This document shows positions 39,801 to 51,067 of a DNA stretch of 64,000 nt, piece by piece (positions within the stretch are counted from its first letter, which is position 1; each line of letters opens with the position of its first letter). The notes below the pieces were generated by a model. That model made no database searches. It was not told the DNA's origin and was given only the letters and a program-made list of their open reading frames with translations. The position numbers were made by a program, and so were the translations under genes. The stretch is from Bathynomus jamesi (Eukaryota; Arthropoda; Malacostraca; Isopoda; Cirolanidae): assembly GCA_023014485.1 (NCBI GenBank), contig JAJOZX010009469.1:93501-157500 (forward strand). Direction: 5' to 3'.

Positions 39801-40270
39801 ATCGTCCAAACATTTCACTAAAATTCGATGTTAATGAAATGAAAATTTTGTACAAAAAAGTGATTTTCTCCGTGTTTTGAGCACTTTTTGTGCAATTTTC
39901 TTATGATAAAACTTAAACTTATCTTTTTCAATATTTTTCATTCGAATAAGAAACTATTTATAAAAAACTGCTTTATCTTTCTGTTTTCAATATAATGCCA
40001 AAGTAATTCAAAAATCGACGTAAAGTTTCACTGAAATGTCGATCATAGTAAGGCAAAAAATTAACGGAAAAAGTCGATTTTTTCCATGTTTTAAGATCCA
40101 ATTTTTAGACAATCTTTAATGTAGCCCTAAAACATTGTAAAAGTGAATGAAATTCATGAAATGATATATACCAACATTAAATACTATGCAAATTTTAGCT
40201 TAAAAATCGCATCATTTAGCCTAGTTTTAGATTTAGAAATGAAAATGGGACTATAAATTAACATCTATAC
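36847..40270 (+). repeat. Satellite block S4
   Basis: Monomers start at 36975, 37550, 38239, 38814, 39495 and 40181; periods 575, 689, 575, 681 and 686 (B-A-B-A-A), matching S3 closely. Confidence 0.95.
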
Positions 40271-40272
40271 TC

Positions 40273-40696
40273 TTGTGCTCAGATGACAGTGAGGAGAGGA
40301 GAGCTGGTGTCCAAAAGATTCTTGACATGAGGGGTGGAGATGATGACACACTTGGAGATCTTTCTGTACGTCCCAGGAAGACACCTTCCATCCATCAACC
40401 CCAGTGCTTCTTCCGTGTTGGAGCTGACAGACTGGTCTGACGGGGTATTTGAACCTCCTTTGACATGTAAACTGACTACAGCGGAAGTAAAGAAGTTCTT
40501 TGACAAGCCTATGCAAGTTCCACAGTGGCCCTGTCATGCTCAGTCAATAGAGAGGTGTGTGAACCAAGTCACAGAGGCAGCAGGCAGGGTGTATACACAT
40601 GAGAAACGTGAGGGCTATATCAGAGGCCAAGAAGCAAGTCGACGGCTGATGTCCAAGAACGAATCAAAGCAAGACTTGATGAAACCTGTTGTTTAA
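40273..40696 (+). pseudogene. Transposon-protein C-terminal remnant, copy 4
   Basis: Same as copy 3, including the tcca duplication and C at 40321. Confidence 0.7.
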
Positions 40697-40977
40697 ATAT
40701 TTTTTTTACTGATGTCATTACTTTCTAATGTTGTTTTATGATTACAAGGATATGTTTTATGATTACTAGGATATGTTTTATGCAGAGAAACTAAAATTTT
40801 TATAGCATTACCTGACATTTTGAGAAGCTAAAATTAATAAATGTTGTTTTCCGAGAGCAATTTATGTGCTTTTTAATCAAACGTAGATTTACCAAGCTAA
40901 GTGTTGAGCAATCACAAAAATAATAGCAGATTTGAATTCTTCACATCCAAAAACATATTTTTAAAACCCCTCAGTGA
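40697..40977. other. AT-rich spacer, copy 4
   Basis: No gene; same tandem duplication as in copy 1. Confidence 0.6.
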
Positions 40978-42200
40978 AGGAATTGGCAAAAATTAATTTT
41001 CACCTCCCAAATTGATACACCCTATTGGGATATCTCAGACAAAATAAAATGCATGTGTTTTGACACACAGCATTGAATACAGGTCGTAGAAATGGTGCCT
41101 GTGTTCTTCTAGAACAGAAAATGAACAAACGTATGCTGTGGCTGGTCTGCAGACATCACATACTAGAAATAGTGTTAGAAGGTGTTGTTTTGCATTCATT
41201 GCCTGCATCATCAGGACCTGATATTGCAATTTTCAAACGATTTAGAATGAAATGGTCAAAATTAGACACAAAAAACTACAGAACAGCATTAGATGACCCA
41301 AATACCATACCCAGTATTACTGATATAAAAGCAGAAGTGATTGAGTTTGCTACCACTCAACTTGAAGAACATCAACCTCGTGACGATTACAAAGACTTGC
41401 TGGAATTGACAATCATTTTCCTTGGTGGAGTACCAAAGAAAGGAGTTTCATTCAGAAGACCAGCTGGCGCTCACCGAGCAAGATGGATGGTAAAAGTCAT
41501 TTATGCCATGAAAATTTGGTTGTTTAAAACACAATTTAAATTAACACCCAGAGAAGAAAAAGGCCTTAGAGATATCTACCTCTTTGCTGTACACATATAT
41601 GTTAAATCCTGGTTTACAGCGTCAGTTTCAGTTCTCGCTCCTCGTCTCGATTTAGAGATGTTGAAGAAACTGCAAATGTACAAACTAAAAGATGAACGCA
41701 TTGCAACTGTTGCCCTGAAGAAAATGATAAATCATTTATGGTATCTTTCAGAGGAGTTAATAGCATTTGCTTTCTTTGATGATGGCGTGCTACACCAAAC
41801 TAAAAACTGAATGAAGCAAGCATTGCAAAACGGCGCCGAACCAAATCCAGAGAAAAAAGCGGTTATTGACCCTGAAGTTATTGAAAACAGAGAACTTGAA
41901 GACTTTGTTAGTGCAAATACAAAAGAATTTTTTAATAGACTTGGTTTACCATCAACGTTTCTTAATAAGAACTCTGAAGAGTGGAATGAAGATGACTGCT
42001 AAAACAACGTAAAACAAGTCATAAGAAAAATTCAAGTTGTTAATGACAATGCAGAAAGAGGAGTTAGATTAGTCGATTAATACAACAAACTAATCACAAA
42101 TGATGAAGAACAGAAACAGTATCTCCTCCAAGTGGTAAAGAAATATAGAGCTGCTCTTCCAAATAAAAACAAGAAGACAATATCATCATTAAGAAATTAA
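40978..42200 (+). pseudogene. D...CxxH...E transposase pseudogene, copy 4
   Basis: Carries a private one-base deletion at about 41064-41068 (gacacacagc), immediately after the first acidic residue, in addition to the three shared stops. The remainder from 41073 is identical to the other copies. Confidence 0.75.
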
Positions 42201-43331
42201 CAGTGACATATAATGAACAAAAGGTTATTATTATTACGGAAGTCTTATTATTATTACAGAAGAACTGTCAATTTGAAAATGTAGAGTGATTATGATAGGC
42301 CTACCGGGGAATTTCCACTTAAAACAAAAGGTAACGCGCCGTATGCTTTACCTCAAGGGTGGTGTGGAAACAGCATATATTTCTTATTTTGTGTCTGATT
42401 TTCAACTTATGGTAGCGACCCCTAAAAATTAATTTTTTTAATTCAAAATTTGCAGGCATTACTTTTTTACCAAATTAAACATAATCAGAGGGTGGCCCGA
42501 AAAAAATTCCTAAAAAAATTTTTCGGTCAATTTTTGAATCACATGTGTTGTGTATTTTGTTTTATATAGAATTCTTTTGACTATCTGTATTATTTTTGAT
42601 ACGTATATATACATATGTTAAATAACACTATTTATTCCTGTTTTTAATGCAATTCTCCTCTACTGCTGTAATATTTTTTATGTAAATATATATAACTCGT
42701 ATTATCAATATTTTTGCACCTAATATGGAGACATATTTTGTATTTCAATATATATTAAATAGTCAGAACGCTGTAGCTGTGTTTTATTTGTACCATTCAA
42801 ACAAACATCATTGGAAATGAAGGGAATATATACTGTATATAAGCGATACAGTGTGTGTGTGTGTGTGTGTGTGTGCTTGAGGCATATCGATGGTAATTTA
42901 TATGCACGTAAATAACTGTACGCCCTATACGACTGGCTGTGAGGTGAACGGTTGCCTTCTAAGTCTGATGGCTGTGATGCTGAAGACACCATTATGCGAT
43001 GCTCCATGGATACGAACGGATGGATCTTCTCTCTATTATAATAAGATTTAAAGATATATTTGTATATTAAGACAAAAGATTTGGTTTTGGTTCAGATTTG
43101 GTTCACCATATTTCAGTTTTTGATTAAAAGAGCGCCTAGCCACCAATACATTACGATGCTGAGGAAATCAAAATGCTTTGAGACACCGCAGTGAAAGAAT
43201 ATCTCTACTCCTTCTGGTGTTTAGGCTACCCACATACCCACATGCATATATATATATATATATATATTTTTTTTTTGGCCTGAGCATCCAGGTTAGGTTA
43301 CCCCTTGGAGTTCACATACATACAACTCATG

Positions 43332-43368
<37 letters not shown>
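42201..43368. other. Non-coding flank with microsatellites, copy 4
   Basis: No gene. GT tract at about 42851-42875; TA tracts at about 43246-43266 and 43336-43368. Confidence 0.7.
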
Positions 43369-43371
<3 letters not shown>

Positions 43372-44272
43372 GGATGGGAACTGATAAATTTTTAAGTCCA
43401 GTTTTCGATTTCAGTTTAAATTTGTAAAAATATCGATTTCAGTTTCGATTTAAGTTTTTAATGTTTTTTCGATTTGAGTTTATTTTTCGATTCAAGTTTT
43501 ATATTTTTCGGTTCGATTCAGTTTAAATTTCTATTCCAGTCTTTTTTTCAGATTTCTTTAAGAATTTCTTTGTACTATTTATATTATTTTTTGGGGAGTA
43601 CCCTATTGACAAATTCAGATTTAATTTTATATTTGTGTTTGCATTCGATTCCTGTTTTCCAAAGAGAGAATGAATCTGAAAAGAGAGAAAAGCCGTTCCA
43701 CACTAACGTTCCGTTAGTGTGGAAAAGCTTTTTTCTCTTTTCAAATTGATTTTAAGTCAATATTTTATATATTTTATACATGTTGTGGGCTTTAAAATTT
43801 AAAAAGTGTACGAATTAATAAAACATTTCGAATTGAAAGTTTTTTGTCAAATAAAACTATGTGAAAGAAATGAAGCGAATAAGTAAAAAAAAAAAAATGA
43901 GTATTTCGTGCTGATTCAGTTGGCTATAGATGCTTACATGTTTAATCATGTTTAATAAAAGCCGTTCCACATCGAATTAAAGAAAAAATGGATATTTCAA
44001 ATACATTCAAATGTTAAGTCGCAAAAAAAGGAAAATAATTCACGTTATTTATCCTTTTTTGCAATCCAAATGCTCCTCAAAACTGAAACGCAAAACTTAT
44101 TTTTAATCTATTCGAATTCAGATTTCAGTTTTTGATTGTTTGTCAATTTCAGTTCGAATTTCAATTTTAGTTGTCAGAATTTTTTTCAATTCGAGTTTTT
44201 TCCGCTTTCACTTCATAAAATAATATCAGTTTTCTCAGTTTATCGATTCCAGTTCGATTCAGTTTTCCATCC

Positions 44273-44275
<3 letters not shown>
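43369..44275. mobile_element. Non-autonomous hAT-like element, copy 4
   Basis: 907 bases, same ends and hairpins; followed by the longest TA tract of this position (to about 44366). Confidence 0.75.
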
Positions 44276-44369
<94 letters not shown>

Positions 44370-46936
44370 GCTTTGCTATACACAGAGATGGGCACCGTTA
44401 CTCAAAATTGGCGAGCGTTACCGTTACTCGTTACTCTCTTAAAATGACCCCGGCGATACCGATACATCGTTACTTTGAAAATATCTTAAGACGATACCGA
44501 TACTCATTACAGTAACGTCGTTACTTTCGTTACTCGTTACATTGGTAAATTCATATATCATAATTGTATATCGTAATTAGAATATTAAAGCAAGTATAAA
44601 AAGTATGTAAAAACAAACGCAACTGTTTTTAGATAAATGGAGGTTTATTTCTGACAAACAATGATAACGACATTTTTGACAAAAAAATATTATTTGAATA
44701 ACAGAAAATTAAACATAGAAGTAAACAGAAACATTTCAATAGCAGCTGATGTAAAATAATAAAAAACATTTCCAAAAATATATTCTAGCTGAGAGGTATA
44801 GGATTAAATTTTAAGTGTAGCTAGGAGCCTAGGGTTTCCTTTTAGCATTACTAATTTTTCGAACGTGTCGGAAAGATTTCCTCTCTTAGGGGCATGAATA
44901 TGTCCTGCATAGCTGAAGAGACGCTCAACAGGAGCCGAGGAAGGAAGTGGAGTATTGTACTTGAGGAAGAGCTTCTTAATTGAAGGATAGCCATCAAGTG
45001 ACTGCAGCTGCAGTGCAGTGCTGTCATCATTGAAGTATTTCAACACTTCCATCTCTGATGCTGTGGTGTCTTCTTTCTTGACGTCAGCAGGAGCATGACC
45101 ATATTCAAAGAAATCGTCGCTACTGCTATGAGCACCATCATCTGTCTTAGCTGGCTCCTCAGGTGATCTGTCACTGTCACTTTCATTTTTAATTGCTGAT
45201 AGCAGCATGTTTTGCACCATTTTTCTACATGCCTCATTGTTTGTTCGCTCGCTTATAGTGAGCCACTTGCACTTGAAGTGTGGATTTGTTAATGCAGCAA
45301 TAATTGCAACATTGGCATCTCTGTCAAGTTCCAGGAATTTCTTGAATCGATTTCTGAATCCACTACTTAATGCTTCTACTAATGGGTGGCTGTATCTCAA
45401 TGATGATAGAGCAATTCTTTCAAGTTTTTTCTCAACAGCAAAGAGAGTAGGGATAAGACAACCGTAGTAGCAGTTCTGATCTCCTTGAAGGCGATCCAGT
45501 GCCACAGCCAAGGGTTTTACCACAGTAGTGTATTCTTTTAGGTACTCAATCTCCGACTCCTTGAATGCGGGCAGCTTTAAAGCACACATGAGTTCATTCA
45601 ATTTAGCTTTATTACTCAGAAGCAGTACAAGACTGTCATGCAGGCTATTCCACCGCGTAGGATACGGGAGTCTCAACTGACAGTTTAATACACTGGATAT
45701 TACTTCGGATGTTTTTGGTTTACCCGAACAATTCCATAGGGCAGAACATTTGCCCATAGCCGAGAGGTGGATCTTTGGACTTGACCTGTTAAGGATTTTT
45801 TCAAATCTGTTGTACAAACAAGGCTAATGGTATGCGATGCACACCTTTTGTGGCTTGGAAGAAGAATGGTATCATCTGTAGAATCGGTTTCTCTTATTTT
45901 TATTGATTCTGCAGGTTCATCTTCTCTTGTTTCATCTTGGCATTCATCTTGGTCTTCATCATCACACGCTTCTCTAGGAATTTTAAGGTCGATCCCATAT
46001 TCCTTGAATGCTTTTACAAAATTTGCACCATTATCGGTGACCGTGGCTATAATTTTGCTCTCAGGGATAAAAAATTCTCTTCTAATATCGTCGAGCATTT
46101 CTGCTATTCGGTCAAATGTGTGGCTCCCTGTGAATCGTTTACACGCAAGAGTAGCACTGCATCTTTCCAAGGTCCGCTGATCCAGCTGTAAAAAAATATT
46201 AAAGCATAAGACTTATGAATTTCAAATTTTATGCAGTGTAAATAAATCATTTACATATTATGCGATATTTTTTTCTACTTAAATATACAGTATTTGTAAT
46301 ATTAATAATAATTTCCAAAAGATAAAATATTTGTAATATGAATAATATTCTAAGAATGACATACCCAGTGTGCAGTTACGCCCATGAAACTTTTATGTTT
46401 TGTGGACCATATGTCAGCTGTGGTACAGATATACCGCTGCTCAGAAAGTGTTGCAGAGATCTTCTCACGAACAAAGGATGTCATGTCATTTAATCTGCGA
46501 CCAAGTGAGCGTCTTGATAAAACTTCAAGTCCTGGAGCAATATCTGTAATAAAAATTATCGACTATGAGTCCAAATGAAGAAATCATAAAATATTAGCTG
46601 GTAGCTACAATGGAATGACTACACCACCAAAAACAATACATCATTTAGATGTAGCACAGAAAAGGGGTTTGTGTCATGACTAGAGACTGGATTTTGCCCT
46701 TTTGGCCTTTTTTATTCCCGTTTATAGATTCATAGGCTTCTTTTAGAGAAATCCATTTCGGGACCGTGGGATGTATATAATTAAATGTTATAGTGCCTAT
46801 AAACGCCTATTTTGATGGTCAGTGCCTAATTTTAAAATACGTGCCTATATATGCCTTTTTTAATTTTATTGTACTAAGTAAAGCAAAATAACTCGCATTT
46901 TTTTAAAACTTGTAAGCCTAAATAGGGCAGGTGATG

Positions 46937-46979
<43 letters not shown>

Positions 46980-46983
<4 letters not shown>

Positions 46984-47233
46984 AACTCAGAATGGTTCCC
47001 TGAGAACAATATATGTTAAACACAGACCGTGCATGGCACAAGGAACTCTTCTGGGAAAATTAAATCCACTATAGTCCGAATAAGTAATGATAAATGACAA
47101 ATACCATAGTTTTTTTCTTTTTTCATGATTTTAGCCCGACGTGGGCAACGGGTCTCTCGCAAAGAGATCCCATAAATATAGCTTCCCTCACCAGCTATCT
47201 GCAAAGCAGACAGGATCCAGCTTTGGGACGTGG
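46980..47233. other. Unassigned 254-bp segment unique to module 4
   Basis: Lies between the left TA tract and the inverted mariner fragment and is not seen elsewhere in the window. It includes gggtctct...agagatccc, a small inverted repeat, and is less AT-rich over 47133-47233. I recognise no gene or element; it may be a filler fragment copied from elsewhere during the rearrangement. Confidence 0.55.
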
Positions 47234-47487
47234 ATCGGCTTCAAACTTATCTCTAATTCGAGTGATGGTAAGTCGCGTTGGTGGATCTGTTTGAAACTCC
47301 CTCCTAAACTGTCTTTGCACTTCAACTGCGTTTTCACACTTCCAGTAGCATTTTAGAATGAATTTCCTTTGTTCAAAGCTTAGTCTGACTGCCATTATTA
47401 ATTCTAATGGGTTTAACTTGGAAAGAAAGAAACATCAATTGAGCTATCAGCTGTTAAAGTGTGTATACATTTTTTTGGGACGCCCTG
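47234..47487 (-). mobile_element. Truncated inverted mariner 5' fragment
   Basis: Reverse-complement copy of the first 254 bases of the mariner element at 47606, including its terminal inverted repeat (ending gggacgccctg at 47487) and the start of the transposase frame. It stops abruptly at 47234 without a second terminus. It forms the outer part of the left palindrome arm. Confidence 0.93.
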
Positions 47488-47507
47488 TATATATAATAGG
47501 TGTATCA

Positions 47508-47585
<78 letters not shown>

Positions 47586-47859
47586 TGATACACCTATTAT
47601 ATATACAGGGCGTCCCAAAAAAATGTATACACACTTTAACAGCTGATAGCTCAATTGATGTTTCTTTCTTTCCAAGTTAAACCCATTAGAATTAATAATG
47701 GCAGTCAGACTAAGCTTTGAACAAAGGAAATTCATTCTAAAATGCTACTGGAAGTGTGAAAACGCAGTTGAAGTGCAAAGACAGTTTAGGAGGGAGTTTC
47801 AAACAGATCCACCAACGCGACTTACCATCACTCGAATTAGAGATAAGTTTGAAGCCGAT
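47234..47859. repeat. 626-bp palindrome with TA-repeat centre
   Basis: Arms 47234-47546 and 47547-47859 are mirror images. Each contains, from the centre outward, half of a (TA)n tract, actgatacacctattatata from the host intron, and the 5' end of mariner. Both strands therefore read the same short open frames. Symmetry ends at gaagccgat on each side. Confidence 0.93.
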
Positions 47860-48509
47860 GGAACTGTTCAGAATGTCCACAAGAAGCGTTCCGGAAGACC
47901 ACGAACATCGACAAGCCCCACAAAGCAAGAAAAGTACTGGAAACGTATCACCAAAGTCCAAGAAAATCTGTGCGGCAAGCGAGTCGTGAGGTAGGAATTT
48001 CAGAATCGTCTGTCCAACGCATTTTGAAGCGCTGTCAATGGAAAAGTTACATTCCAAGATTAGTCCATGCTATTAATGAAGATGATGATCCGGACCGAAG
48101 AGTGGAGTATTGCGAGTGGTACTTGGCACGATGTGGATGTGGATTGGACGAAGGGGTTTCGTAGAATACCCTCCGCGTTCACCAGACCTCACACCACTAG
48201 ACTTTTTTATGGGGATACTTAAAAGACAAAGTCTACCGTATAAAACCTGCAACAGTCACTGAATTGAGAGCAGCCATTGAACGAGAATGCACACAAATAC
48301 CAAACGAAATGTTTCGTGATGTTTGCGATTCCATTGCTTCGCGTTATCAGCAGTGCCTGGACCAGAACGGACGTCAGTTTGAAAAGGCGTTGACAAAACA
48401 ATTAAGTAATGTCTCTAGATTCTATTACATTTTGAAAATGAAATGTATTTTAATAAACACTGCCTTTATAATTATTTAAAGTGTGTGTACATTTTTTTGG
48501 GACGCCCTG
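47606..48509 (+). mobile_element. Mariner-family element, internally deleted (904 bp)
   Basis: Inserted at a TA dinucleotide (47604-47605, repeated at 48510-48511). The ends are CAGGGCGTCCCAAAAAAATG and its reverse complement, with complementarity continuing through a gtatacacactttaa-like segment. At 904 bases it is shorter than a typical mariner of about 1.3 kb. Host flanks match modules 1 and 3 (tgatacacctattatata before, tatataaaaatata after), so the insertion is younger than the module. Confidence 0.95.
47698..48420 (+). pseudogene. Mariner transposase remnant lacking the catalytic core
   Basis: Starts at Met 47698 (MAVRLSFEQRKFILKCYW), an N-terminal helix-turn-helix like the DUF4817 type seen in arthropod mariners, then [11 protein letters not shown] frameshift near 47925-47940 (poly-A/agaaaag region) moves to a second frame with a second helix-turn-helix ([19 protein letters not shown]) and [20 protein letters not shown] deletion junction at about 48135-48145 then jumps to [16 protein letters not shown] and LTPLDFF, which holds only the third catalytic Asp. 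A further small frameshift at about 48204-48210 precedes LRAAIERECTQIPNEMF. The regions with the first two catalytic Asp residues are absent, so it cannot be active. Confidence 0.9.
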
Positions 48510-49436
48510 TATATATAAAAATATAATAATCAACATTACAATTAGAAAACAATGAACACATACCCTTAAATAGGTCCTTGAATTTAGCATTCTCTACAAC
48601 AGAGAGAGGTAGCATCGTATCTACGATGAAGTCCACAATCTTCTTGTCAAACTGTGACTGGCTAACTGCACACTGCTGCTTTCTTCCAAATGGCAAGAGA
48701 GTTTGATGGCATCGCTGCTTGCTGGTATTGGGGGCTGCTGCTGGAACTCTCGCGCTGCTTTGACCGCTTGCTGCGGTAACCATCAAAGTCCTTTTCAAGT
48801 TCGGAATGGCGGCGCTGTAATGAAGAGTAATTGTTTACAAATGGTTGTTTGAAATATAATACGTAACACGAACTGTTATATTATAGAAACAATTTCATAG
48901 TGAATGTTCAAACTTAATGGGAATGTTTCTCGCCCCCCCCACAATATTTTGTTGCACACTTGGTATAAATGCTGGCTATGGGACTGAAATACATACATAA
49001 ATACATAAAATGTTTTAACGTGCATGGCAACAGGCCCAAAGAGGCCCTTCGAGGCCATGCACGGAAATCAACCTATCATACCAATATGTTTGATTCCTAT
49101 TACTACTACTTGTTACTATTAACATTACTATTGTTATATAAATTGCTATTGTCCCGTTATTCAATTATATTTTTTTTATAAAGTTAGAGCATATTATCGA
49201 GTTATATCTTTATTAATTCATTTTTTCTAATGTGTTAAAACTACAGTATAAGGATCACACGAATCAGTTTATTTCTAATTGTTGAAATAAAAATACACGC
49301 CGTAAAATTTAACATTTTCAAGTAAGAGTTGCCTATTACTAATAATATGGTCATATTATCTAATTGAAATCGGCAGAAAACCTACTCAGCCAAAACACAT
49401 GTCGTGCTTTAGTAAGGAAGCCACGTATGTGTCATA

Positions 49437-49471
<35 letters not shown>

Positions 49472-49495
49472 TTTTGTGGGTTAGTGATGATATAT

Positions 49496-49978
49496 CAAGG
49501 CCAGATTGAAGGGGGGGGGGTATTAAGTGTGCCCCTCCCCCGAAATCACTCCATAAGAAATATGTGTCATAATGTGTGTGTGTGTGTGTGTTTTTTTTTT
49601 TGGGTTAGTGATGATATATCAAGGCCAGATTGAAGGGGGGGGGTATTAAGTGTGCCCCCTCCCCCGAAATCACTCCATAAGAAATAGATTGCATATAGGA
49701 AATAATTTCGTTTTCAACTATTACATCATCTTATTGAGATTTTATATGCAAATGCATGTTGATATATTGTTAATCTCTTGAAAATGGTAAATTTGTTTAC
49801 ATTTATGCTGACTTATTGCAATTGTTTATGTTCGAATCAGTATCTCAGGTTGTAAATTATAAGTGCAGCTGTTATTGTGTTGAATACAAGTATGAATTGG
49901 TCAAATGGTATTTTGAGAATGCGATATGATCTCCAATAGTTGATTTGATTTGAGGTCTCCAATTTCCATCCGGCCCTG
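49496..49978. mobile_element. Possible hAT-like element, copy 4
   Basis: Same imperfect ends; one C lost from the C-rich stretch of the first tandem copy. Confidence 0.35.
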
Positions 49979-50099
49979 ATATACATGTAATTAAGGTAAA
50001 TACCGAGCAAAATGTTTGCTACATTTCAAGATAACGTAATATTAGATATTAGATCTGATCTGATAATATTATATTATTATACAGCACTAAGCTATATAC

Positions 50100-50472
50100 C
50101 AGTGGCTCCCAACCTGGGGTCCCCGGACCCCTGGGGGTCCGCGAAGGTAGTGCTGGGGGTCCGTGAGCTTTCAATATTTCGAAAGGCTCCAATGGAAATC
50201 GTACATTTACCCACGATAAGGGCACTCAGGCTAAAATTTCAAGTTTCCTTGCTCTTGGCTGGAATTATTAATACTTTTTTAATACACTGTTTTTTTAATT
50301 GCATACTCAGTTATATGTCTTTTATTTGATAGTGAAAAATGGGAAAACGAGTTAATTATTAGTTAATAAAAACAATTTGTTGGGTAGACGGAATCTTTCA
50401 AAAATATGCGGTCCGTGGGAAAAAAATAAAAATAAAAGGGGTCCTTGGTGGTGAAAAGGTTGGGAACCACTG
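50100..50472. mobile_element. 373-bp hAT MITE, copy 4
   Basis: ctatatac repeats at 50092-50099 and 50473-50480. Confidence 0.92.
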
Positions 50473-51067
50473 CTATATACAGTAGCTCCTTAGTACTCGG
50501 TAACGCGACCGTTATTTGTTATTTTCGTATAAATTGGTGAAATTCATGTGAAAACAAATTTATGTTTACAAATTACACGCTACATCTTACATGTAAATAT
50601 ATTATATAAATTATAATAAATATACATTAGATTTTACTCACCTTTATGTGTTTTTTCAAATTAGAACAAGTAGATAACTAGATATATCAGCTCTGAGAAC
50701 AACTTGTTCTTTATTAGGGCACAAGAGACAGAGGCACTTTAAAGCATTGCCGTTCCTTCTAACGATCGAGAAAAACTTCTTCGATGTAATAAGCTGTGAT
50801 TTTACCCAACTATGTGCCGAAAAATCTTCGAGGAAATCAGATGTGTCGTCATCCTTCGAAGAAGAAGCTGACGAAAGGTATTCCATGTTTGACAACTTTA
50901 AACAAAGGAGATGCACACCGCACGAGTGCTACACTATAACTGAGCTCTACCGGCAACAAGACGGATGCAACGTGACAAGGACTGAACAAGTTCTAACAAG
51001 TATGAACTGTATGATACGCCGCCGAAAGATGTATTTGTACTTTTCACACATAAAAAACACTATGTAT

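Larger units (their letters stand above)
44804..50886 (-). pseudogene. hAT transposase pseudogene, copy 4
   Basis: Exons 50886-50642, 48814-48564, 46543-46365 and 46185-44804. Besides the shared frameshifts it has a private two-base loss in exon 2 at about 48735 and a Val-to-Phe change in exon 1 (SDFLEDFSAH). The C-terminal 337-codon frame is still identical to the other copies. Confidence 0.87.
40271..51067 (+). repeat. Transposon-rich module, copy 4, enlarged by mariner and palindrome
   Basis: 10797 bases: about 1.5 kb longer than the others because of the insertion at 46980-48509 in hAT intron 2. The rest keeps the standard order. Confidence 0.93.
44383..51067 (-). mobile_element. hAT DNA transposon, right end missing, copy 4, interrupted by mariner
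   Basis: Left terminus at 44383; right truncation shared. Intron 2 is invaded by the mariner-palindrome complex at 46980-48509, which lies wholly within the intron. Confidence 0.85.

Noticed and set aside
46980..48509. Full-length active mariner
   Set aside because: The first two catalytic Asp regions are deleted and there are at least two frameshifts.
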